From an uncultured Arachnia sp. (lineage in GTDB: Bacteria > Actinomycetota > Actinomycetes > Propionibacteriales > Propionibacteriaceae): a stretch of 64,000 nt of DNA. The stretch is taken from the NCBI GenBank assembly GCA_947493705.1, contig CANLSH010000010.1, forward strand, positions 45,578-109,577, given 5' to 3'. Positions within the stretch are counted from its first letter, which is position 1, and each line of letters starts with the position of its first letter. Below, in pieces: positions 58,207 to 64,000 of this stretch. The notes beneath the pieces were generated by a model that saw nothing but the letters and a program-made list of their open reading frames with translations, was not told the DNA's origin and did not search any database. The position numbers and the translations under genes were made by a program.

Positions 58207-58917
58207 GTGCAGAAATCTCGAGTTGTACTGATCACCGGCGGCTCCAAGGGAATTGGTCGCATCATCGCCGAGAAGTTTCGCGACGCCGGATACAGCGTGG
58301 CTGCGACACACCGCACAGGCTCGGTACCTGAGGGAGTTCTCGGTGTCGTCTGCGATGTCACCGACCAGGCTCAGGTGGAGGCCGCCTTCACCACGGTGGA
58401 GGCCGAACTGGGACCGGTGGAGGTGCTCGTTGCCAACGCCGGCGTGACGAAGGACACGCTGATAGCGCGCATGAGCGACGAGGACTGGGACGCCGTCATC
58501 GACACCAACCTGACCGGTACCTTCCGTGCCGTGCGTCGCGCTGCTCGCCCCATGACCCGGGGCAGGTTCGGCCGCATCATTCTCGTGTCCTCGGTGGTTG
58601 CCCTCATGGGCAATCCCGGCCAGGTGAACTATGCCGCCTCCAAGGCTGCGTTGGTGGGCATGGCACGGAGCCTCACCCGCGAACTGGGCAGCCGTAACAT
58701 CACGTGCAATGTGGTGGCTCCGGGCTTCATCAACACGGACATGACCGCGTCACTCCCACCCGAAACCATCAAGGGCTACGAGGCGCGGATCCCGGCCGCC
58801 AGGTTGGGGGAGTCCTCAGATGTGGCGGCAGCCGCTCTCTTCCTTGCGGGAGAGGATGCCGGATACATTTCAGGTGCAGTGCTCCCCGTCGACGGCGGTC
58901 TGGGTATGGGTCACTGA
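58207..58917 (+). CDS. fabG: 3-oxoacyl-[ACP] reductase FabG (MabA type)
   Basis: 236 residues. SDR fold: nucleotide motif LITGGSKGIGR, NAG in ANAGVTKD, catalytic Ser in ILVSSVVA and Tyr-x-x-x-Lys in NYAASKAAL, then VVAPGFINTDMT and the C-terminal PVDGGLGMGH. It reduces 3-ketoacyl-ACP in fatty-acid elongation. It lies directly before fabI, as in the mabA-inhA arrangement of mycobacteria. Confidence 0.93.
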   Translation: MQKSRVVLITGGSKGIGRIIAEKFRDAGYSVAATHRTGSVPEGVLGVVCDVTDQAQVEAAFTTVEAELGPVEVLVANAGVTKDTLIARMSDEDWDAVIDTNLTGTFRAVRRAARPMTRGRFGRIILVSSVVALMGNPGQVNYAASKAALVGMARSLTRELGSRNITCNVVAPGFINTDMTASLPPETIKGYEARIPAARLGESSDVAAAALFLAGEDAGYISGAVLPVDGGLGMGH

Positions 58918-58984
58918 TGCATCGGAACCCTGAAGTGCCCACCACCCACAACCTTTCCTACTGAGAACTCTGGAGATGAAACGC

Positions 58985-59758
58985 ATGGGAATTCTTGAGG
59001 GCAAAAACATCCTGGTCACCGGTTTGACCATGAACACCTCCATCGCGCATTCGGTGGCCGCCATCGCCCAGCAGGAGGGTGCATCCGTGGTGGTGTCCTC
59101 CATGGGACGAGCGATGTCACTGGCCAAGCGTGTCGCCGGGCGTATGCAGCCATCACCACCCGTCATCGAACTGGACGTCACGGACCCGGCTCATCTCGAG
59201 GCGCTGCCGGAGGCGCTGAAGGAGCACTTCAACGGCGGACTGGATGGCGTGGTTCACTCCATCGCGTACGCCAACCCTGACACGGCGCTCGGCGGCAAGT
59301 TTCTGGAGACCGGCTGGGAGGACGTGGCCCAGTCGCTGCACGTCTCCGCCTATTCGTTGAAAAGCCTCACCATGGCGGTGCATCCCTTGCTGAACCGTGG
59401 TGCCGGCATCGTCGGGCTGACCTTCGACGCCACCGTCTCCTGGCCCAGCTACGACTGGATGGGTGTTTCGAAGTCAGCGCTGGAGTCCACCAGTCGCTAT
59501 CTCGCCCGCTACCTGGGCGCCGATGGAATACGCTCCAACATCGTGGCGGCTGGTCCCATCGATTCAGTGGCGAAGAAGGCCATTCCCGGCTCCCACACAT
59601 TCAATGAGATCTGGGCCGAGCGCGCTCCACTTGGCTGGGATGCTGCCGATGGAACCGCCACGGCGCGAGCTGTTGTTGCACTCCTGTCAGACTGGTTCCC
59701 GGCCACCACGGGCGAGATTGTGCACGTGGACGGCGGCCTGCACGCCACGGGCGCCTGA
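58985..59758 (+). CDS. fabI: Enoyl-[ACP] reductase FabI (InhA type)
   Basis: 257 residues. Last reduction of the fatty-acid cycle with NADH. GILEGKNILVTGLTMNTSIAHSVA is the typical InhA/FabI N-terminus; the active-site part DATVSWPSYDWMGVSKSALES contains the conserved Tyr and Lys. The ATG at 58985 has GGAG 9 nt upstream; ATG 58976 would add 3 residues. It is 67 nt after fabG. Confidence 0.93.
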   Translation: MGILEGKNILVTGLTMNTSIAHSVAAIAQQEGASVVVSSMGRAMSLAKRVAGRMQPSPPVIELDVTDPAHLEALPEALKEHFNGGLDGVVHSIAYANPDTALGGKFLETGWEDVAQSLHVSAYSLKSLTMAVHPLLNRGAGIVGLTFDATVSWPSYDWMGVSKSALESTSRYLARYLGADGIRSNIVAAGPIDSVAKKAIPGSHTFNEIWAERAPLGWDAADGTATARAVVALLSDWFPATTGEIVHVDGGLHATGA

Positions 59759-59797
59759 AGCTCGCGTCCCCCTCCCTGCACCGCTGCTCACGTCGGG

Positions 59798-59803
59798 TAG
59801 GTT
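59798..59803 (+). promoter_or_regulatory. -10 box before the 59811 ABC gene, probable leaderless start
   Basis: TAGGTT ends 7 nt before the ATG at 59811; no Shine-Dalgarno sequence is present. It copies the arrangement found before fabG at 58195. Confidence 0.5.
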
Positions 59804-59810
59804 TGGTGCC

Positions 59811-60605
59811 ATGGCAGCGGTGGCAGAACTGGCGGGCGTGACAATCTCGCGCGGAGCATCAACCCTCCTCAACTCGATTGACCTCACCATCCATGAGGAC
59901 GAACGCTGGGTGGTGATTGGGCCCAACGGAGCGGGCAAAACAACGCTCCTGCAAGTCCTCTCCGCCAACATGTACCCCAGCGATGGCGTCGTCGGCCTGC
60001 TGGGAGATGTGGTGGGCACAGTTGATGTCTTCGAACTCCGTCCCCGCATCGGGCTGACCTCCACGGCGTTGGCGGACCGGCTCCCTCGGGGTGAGAAGGT
60101 GCTGGACGTGGTGGTCTCCGCAGCCCATGCCGTCGTGGGCCGGTGGAACGAGGAGTACGAGGAGATGGACCTGGGACAGGCCCGTTCACTGCTCGCAGAC
60201 CTGCGCATCGATCATCTTGCCGACCGAACGTTTGGCACCCTGAGCGAAGGGGAACGCAAACGCGCCCAGATCGCACGGGCGCTCATGACGGATCCCGAGC
60301 TGCTGCTGCTGGACGAACCCGCAAGCGGTCTCGACCTCGCCGGTCGGGAATCGCTACTGGCCACGCTCTCAGAACTGTTCACAGATCCACACGCTCCAGC
60401 CACCGTGCTTGTGACGCACCACGTGGAGGAGATTCCGGAGGGCATCACACACTGCCTTTTGCTGGCCGACGCCGACATCGTGGCGGCCGGCCCCATCCGG
60501 GATGTCCTGACAGACGAGCACCTGAGTCGCACCTTCGGGATGTCGCTGCAGGTGGGCGAGGACCATGGCAGGTGGAGCGCCCGATCGGCAGAGCGTCATG
60601 GGTGA
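59811..60605 (+). CDS. ABC transporter ATP-binding protein (YlmA-like)
   Basis: 264 residues. Walker A GPNGAGKTT, signature LSEGERKRAQ (Glu in place of the usual second Gly), Walker B LLLLDEPASGLD, H-loop VTHHVEEIPEG. The set matches a soluble ABC protein group without an adjacent permease, sometimes annotated as iron or molybdate related. The role is not known. It overlaps the nfeD start by 8 nt. Confidence 0.83.
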   Translation: MAAVAELAGVTISRGASTLLNSIDLTIHEDERWVVIGPNGAGKTTLLQVLSANMYPSDGVVGLLGDVVGTVDVFELRPRIGLTSTALADRLPRGEKVLDVVVSAAHAVVGRWNEEYEEMDLGQARSLLADLRIDHLADRTFGTLSEGERKRAQIARALMTDPELLLLDEPASGLDLAGRESLLATLSELFTDPHAPATVLVTHHVEEIPEGITHCLLLADADIVAAGPIRDVLTDEHLSRTFGMSLQVGEDHGRWSARSAERHG

Positions 60606-61092
60606 GGAGGGCTTCCTCGCCTGGCTCGCCAGCAACGCCTGGGCGTTCTGGGGCGTCATCGCCCTGGGCCTTGCGGCCGCGGAGCTCCTGACGCTGGACC
60701 TGACCCTTCTGATGCTCGCCGCTGGTGCCGCCGCAGGCGGTGCGACGGCGTTGGTGTTCCCCGGTCTGTGGTGGCTCCAGGTGGTGGTGGCCGTCGTCGT
60801 GGCGGTTCTGACGCTGCTGATCCTGCGACCCACGCTGCTGAACAAGGTGCGCAACGCCCCCGGATACCGCTCCTCGCTGGAATCGCTGGTGGGCTCCACC
60901 GGGGTGGCCACTGCCGAGATCACCGCATCCGTCGGCGAGGTGAAGGTGCAGGGCCAGGTCTGGGACGCCCGTGCCTTCGACCCGGCCATGACCCTCGGTC
61001 CCGGCGACGATATCGAGGTCTACGGCATCGATGGCATCACGCTGATCGTCTACCCCGTTGACCCCATCACCCGCGAGTTGCGCGGGAACTGA
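60598..61092 (+). CDS. NfeD-family membrane protein
   Basis: 164 residues. Three to four N-terminal helices (residues about 10-85), then a small OB-fold domain (LVGSTGVATAEITASVGEVKVQGQVWDARA) typical of NfeD-short proteins, which act with SPFH proteins in membrane microdomains. The SPFH gene follows at 61123, supporting the call. ATG 60598 gives an 8-nt overlap with the ABC gene; ATG 60565 would add 11 residues. Confidence 0.87.
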   Translation: MGEEGFLAWLASNAWAFWGVIALGLAAAELLTLDLTLLMLAAGAAAGGATALVFPGLWWLQVVVAVVVAVLTLLILRPTLLNKVRNAPGYRSSLESLVGSTGVATAEITASVGEVKVQGQVWDARAFDPAMTLGPGDDIEVYGIDGITLIVYPVDPITRELRGN

Positions 61093-61122
61093 AGAACTCG
61101 ATCAGCATTCAGGAAGGAAACC

Positions 61123-62382
61123 ATGGAATTCGTGCTCATCGGTCTCGTGATCGTCGTGGTGCTGCTGTTGTCCATGACGTTGAAAATCATCAGGCAACAG
61201 CATGTCGGGATCGTGGAGAGACTGGGCAAGTACCGGCGCAAGTTGGAGCCGGGACCACACCTTGTGATTCCCATCTTCGACAAGATTGTGCATGACCTTG
61301 ACGTCCGCGAGGAGGTTGTGCCCTTTCCTCCGCAGGGCGTGATCACCGAGGACAACCTCATGGTGTCCATCGACTCCGTCATCTACTTCCAGATCGTGGA
61401 TCCGGTGCGGGCTGCCTATGAGGCGCAGGACTACCGGGGTGCCATCGAGCAGCTGACAATGACCACCTTGCGCAACATCATCGGTGGCATGGATCTGGAA
61501 ACCGCGCTTACCTCGCGTGATGAGATCAACCAGAAGCTCCGCATGGTGCTGGATGAGGCCACCGGCAAGTGGGGTATCAAGGTCAACCGCGTTGAGTTGC
61601 GGGCCATCGATCCGCCAGCAACCATCCGCGACGCCATGGAGAAGGGTGCCCGAGCTGAACGGGACAAGCGTGCCACGATCCTTCTCGCCGAGGGACAACG
61701 TCAGTCGCAGATCCTCTCGGCGGGCGGTGACCGTGAATCGGCCATCCTGCGAGCCCAAGGAGCCCGGGAAGCCGCAGTCTTGTCCGCCCAGGCGGACCGG
61801 CAGGCGCAGATGTTGCGTTCGGAAGGTGAGGCGCAGGCCATCACCACGGTGTTCAACGCCATCCATGCGGGACAGCCGGACCAGGCGTTGCTGGCCTATC
61901 AGTACATGCAGATGCTGCCCAACCTGGCCCAGGGTGACTCCAACAAGATGTGGATCATCCCGAGCGAACTGAATGACGCGCTCAAAGGGCTCGGTCAGGT
62001 GGCAGGAACTGGCTCCGGTTCGGACTCGGAGAATGCCAGTCGCGACTACTCCGACAGGGGTCGTGGTGACTTCACAGCTCCGGAGAAGGTGGACGTGCAG
62101 GCCGAGATCGAGGAGCAGACGAAACGCGATCGGGAGCGTTCGCAGGCTACCGTGCAGAAGGCCATTGATGAGGCACAAGCCCTGGACAATCCCGGGCTCG
62201 GCATGGGTAAGCGTGGCCGCGGCAAGCGGGGGCTCTCCTCACAGTCCGGCGGAGCCGGGGCGGCTCCGGCCATCGAACAGATGTCCACCAGTCCTACCTC
62301 CTCAGATCAGGGTTCCACCAGCACCACCCCGACTGAGCAGGAAGAGCCACCCAGTCCAGTCTCTGAGCCACAGGAGGGCTGA
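61123..62382 (+). CDS. SPFH/Band 7 (stomatin/QmcA-like) protein
   Basis: 419 residues. One N-terminal membrane helix, then the SPFH domain (QQHVGIVERLGKYRRKLEPG; DVREEVVPFPPQGVITEDN; VELRAIDPP), an Ala/Glu/Gln-rich coiled coil (residues about 180-250), and a long acidic, Ser/Pro/Thr-rich, low-complexity tail after residue 300. It likely scaffolds membrane domains with the NfeD protein encoded 30 nt upstream. Start ATG 61123 has AGGAAGG. Confidence 0.92.
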   Translation: MEFVLIGLVIVVVLLLSMTLKIIRQQHVGIVERLGKYRRKLEPGPHLVIPIFDKIVHDLDVREEVVPFPPQGVITEDNLMVSIDSVIYFQIVDPVRAAYEAQDYRGAIEQLTMTTLRNIIGGMDLETALTSRDEINQKLRMVLDEATGKWGIKVNRVELRAIDPPATIRDAMEKGARAERDKRATILLAEGQRQSQILSAGGDRESAILRAQGAREAAVLSAQADRQAQMLRSEGEAQAITTVFNAIHAGQPDQALLAYQYMQMLPNLAQGDSNKMWIIPSELNDALKGLGQVAGTGSGSDSENASRDYSDRGRGDFTAPEKVDVQAEIEEQTKRDRERSQATVQKAIDEAQALDNPGLGMGKRGRGKRGLSSQSGGAGAAPAIEQMSTSPTSSDQGSTSTTPTEQEEPPSPVSEPQEG

Positions 62383-62393
62383 ACCGATGCGGG

Positions 62394-63368
62394 TCAATCG
62401 TCGGTGACCGGGTCCGGCCGCTCTGCCAACCGCTGCGCAATGATGCTGCAGGCCATCAGCTGCGCCTGATGGTAGATCATCAGCGGCAACACGATGAGCC
62501 CCACCGATTGCCCGACGAAGAGAACGCTGGCCATGGGAACACCTGTGGTCAGCGACTTCTTCGTTCCGCAGAACATGATGGCGATCCGGTCCTCCACAGA
62601 GAAGCGCAACGTGGCGCTGAGCCGCCACGTGAACCACAGCATGAATCCCAGAAGCACGAGACACAGTGCCAGGAGCACCAGCAGGTCCCACAGCGCGACG
62701 TTGCGCCAGGCGCCAGAGGAGAAGAAGTCCGAGAAGGCGACGTAGACCACGAGACAGATCACGAGCTGGTCCATGTACTTCAGGCGCGCTCGCTGGCGAT
62801 GCATGAAGGAAGCCGTCCAACGCCGTGAGAACTGTCCGAGGATGAACGGCAGCAGGAGCAGCAGCACAACGTCAACGAAGGACTCCAGTGTGATGGCAGT
62901 CTCCCCGCTGGATGGTAGAAGTGCAACCGCCAGCAGGGGGGTCAACACGACGCCCAGCAGGTTGGAGGTGGTGGCCGAGACCATGGCTCCCGGCACATTA
63001 CCCCGCGCCAGCGACGTGAAGGTGATGGACGACTGCACAGTGGAGGGGACCACGCACAGATAGGCGAACCCAACGGCCAGAGACGGGGCAAGCACGCCGT
63101 CGGGCAGAAAGCGGATCAGCACCGCAACGAGCGGGAAGAGCGCGAACGTGATGGTCAGGATCACCACGTGAAGACGCCAGTGCCGCAGGCCCGCCCATGC
63201 TTCACTCAACGACAGACGGGCGCCGTAACCGAAGAACAATGCGAAGACCGCGACGGTGGTGAGGACATCGAAGACCTCACTCGCCTGGCCCGTCGCGGGC
63301 AGCAGCAACGCCAGAACCGCTGATCCGAGGATCAGCAGCAGAAAAGTGTCAATTTTCGGTCGCCGCAC
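62394..63368 (-). CDS. Bile acid:sodium symporter family (SBF-like, YfeH type) transporter
   Basis: 324 residues, about nine to ten membrane helices. Segments FGYGARLSLSEAWAGL, VPSTVQSSITFTSLARGNVPGA (the crossed-helix sodium site of the BASS fold) and FCGTKKSLTTGVPMA are characteristic of the SBF-like branch. Substrate not known. The GTG at 63368 has GGAGGG at 6 nt; TTG 63371 is the frame limit. It is convergent with the SPFH gene. Confidence 0.88.
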   Translation of the reverse strand: MRRPKIDTFLLLILGSAVLALLLPATGQASEVFDVLTTVAVFALFFGYGARLSLSEAWAGLRHWRLHVVILTITFALFPLVAVLIRFLPDGVLAPSLAVGFAYLCVVPSTVQSSITFTSLARGNVPGAMVSATTSNLLGVVLTPLLAVALLPSSGETAITLESFVDVVLLLLLPFILGQFSRRWTASFMHRQRARLKYMDQLVICLVVYVAFSDFFSSGAWRNVALWDLLVLLALCLVLLGFMLWFTWRLSATLRFSVEDRIAIMFCGTKKSLTTGVPMASVLFVGQSVGLIVLPLMIYHQAQLMACSIIAQRLAERPDPVTDD

Positions 63369-63371
63369 CAA

Positions 63372-63700
63372 CGTCCCTCCTCACCCGTCGCCGGTCGCCG
63401 CGGTGATGGACAACCGGTGCTCACCCTAATGGGAGTGCAGGCCTTCCGTGGAGCGAGGGTGGGAGGCTTGTGGATGAGCCGTTGGTCAGGTGAGCACTCT
63501 TTTCACCCCGGAGGGTGTTGGAGTCCTATGGCTAGATCGTGCCCCTGGCCTTCGGGTCGTCTGCTTGAGCGCTGATGGGATGTCGTGCCCCACGAAGAAG
63601 TATCGGTGGTGAGCACTGATCCATTAGGTCGATGCCCAAGACGTCCCTGGCTCACATTTCAGTTCCGTAGCAAGAGTGAGAACAGGAAAGGGTGGTGGCG
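63372..63700 (+). ncRNA. Candidate IS110 left end and bridge-RNA region
   Basis: The 329-bp gap before the IS110 recombinase has no reading frame of interest. IS110-family elements are known to encode a bridge RNA in the noncoding end upstream of the recombinase. GGTGAGCACT occurs twice in the same direction (63489-63498 and 63608-63617) and its reverse complement GTGCTCACC at 63417-63425. This is the kind of match expected between element-end DNA and RNA guide loops. The exact boundary is not determined. Confidence 0.35.
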
Positions 63701-64000
63701 ATGATTTACATCGGCGACGACTGGGCCGAAGATCATCACGACATACACATCATGGACGACCAAGGCCGCAGGCTGGCCTCCAAACGGCTCCCGGAGGGAG
63801 TGGAAGGAATAGCCCGGCTCCACGCCATGGTGGGGTCCCATACCGAGGATCCCTCGGAGGTGTTGGTCGGGATCGAGACTGACCGGGGGTTGTGGGTCAG
63901 CGCGTTGGTGGCCACCGGATATCAGGTGTATGCGGTCAACCCGATGGCTGCGGCCCGCTACCGTCAACGCCATCACGTCGGTGGTGCGAAGTCGGATGCG
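63701..64000 (+). mobile_element. IS110-family element, 5' part of recombinase gene (cut by window edge)
   Basis: One hundred codons are open to the window end. The protein begins MIYIGDDWAEDHHDIHIMDDQ, the N-terminus of DEDD recombinases of IS110 elements, with the first acidic residue in GDDW and Glu59 in VGIETDRGLW, then YAVNPMAAARYR. AAAGGGTGGTGG precedes the ATG. The remaining DEDD residues and the serine domain lie beyond the window. Confidence 0.85.

Overview
The window is a 64-kb stretch of GC-rich actinobacterial chromosome. RbpA, WhiA, OpcA, a mycothiol-type DinB protein, DUF3099 and an actinobacterial SufR operon are all present. The order uvrC/rapZ/yvcK/whiA/gap/pgk/tpiA/secG/rbpA/pgl/opcA/zwf/ctaB/ctaA is that of Propionibacteriales and relatives. 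A Propionibacteriaceae member (Tessaracoccus-like) is my inference, not something the sequence proves.

0-17.6 kb: the 3' end of rpsA, coaE, then the excision repair genes uvrB, uvrA and uvrC interleaved with small genes. Between uvrC and rapZ, which are adjacent in many actinobacteria, sits a 4.6-kb accessory block. It holds a decayed antitoxin remnant, a divergent TetR/VOC pair with palindromic operators, a parDE toxin-antitoxin module that abuts a truncated SDR gene, and a biotin ECF transporter (bioYMN) behind a BioQ-type palindrome. rapZ-yvcK-whiA follow.

17.6-28.7 kb: glycolysis (gap-pgk-tpiA), secG, rbpA, the oxidative pentose-phosphate genes pgl-opcA-zwf on the minus strand, then heme genes ctaB and ctaA and an ABC exporter. 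The tkt and tal genes often found between zwf and ctaB are missing here.

28.7-39.5 kb: the most distinctive block. A LacI regulator, with a perfect operator just after its -10 box, leads a tightly coupled operon: sugar-binding lipoprotein, two CUT1 permeases, a Tat-secreted GH144-type glucanase, a GH3 beta-glucosidase and a 1037-residue GH94 phosphorylase. The set matches the beta-1,2-glucan (sophoro-oligosaccharide) loci known from Listeria, with a secreted endo-glucanase added. Released glucose 1-phosphate could feed glycolysis through the phosphohexomutase encoded at 52.6 kb.

39.5-46.4 kb: a SUF iron-sulfur assembly operon, sufR-sufB-sufD-Rieske ferredoxin-sufC-sufS-sufU-sufT, with a palindromic operator before sufR and a repeat element between sufC and sufS. 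46.4-49.2 kb: a NarL-type kinase and regulator separated by an AT-richer island with small membrane-protein genes. 49.3-63.4 kb: housekeeping and envelope genes: hydrolase, thpR, ABC-F, phosphohexomutase, acyltransferase, rlmA, SURF1, DUF3099, fabG-fabI, ABC ATPase, nfeD, SPFH protein and an SBF transporter. The window ends inside an IS110-family recombinase gene whose upstream noncoding region may carry the element's left end and bridge RNA.

Two further themes: many genes carry a TANNNT box 6-8 nt before the start codon (probable leaderless mRNAs), and two related palindromic repeat elements occur at 1.7 and 44.1 kb.
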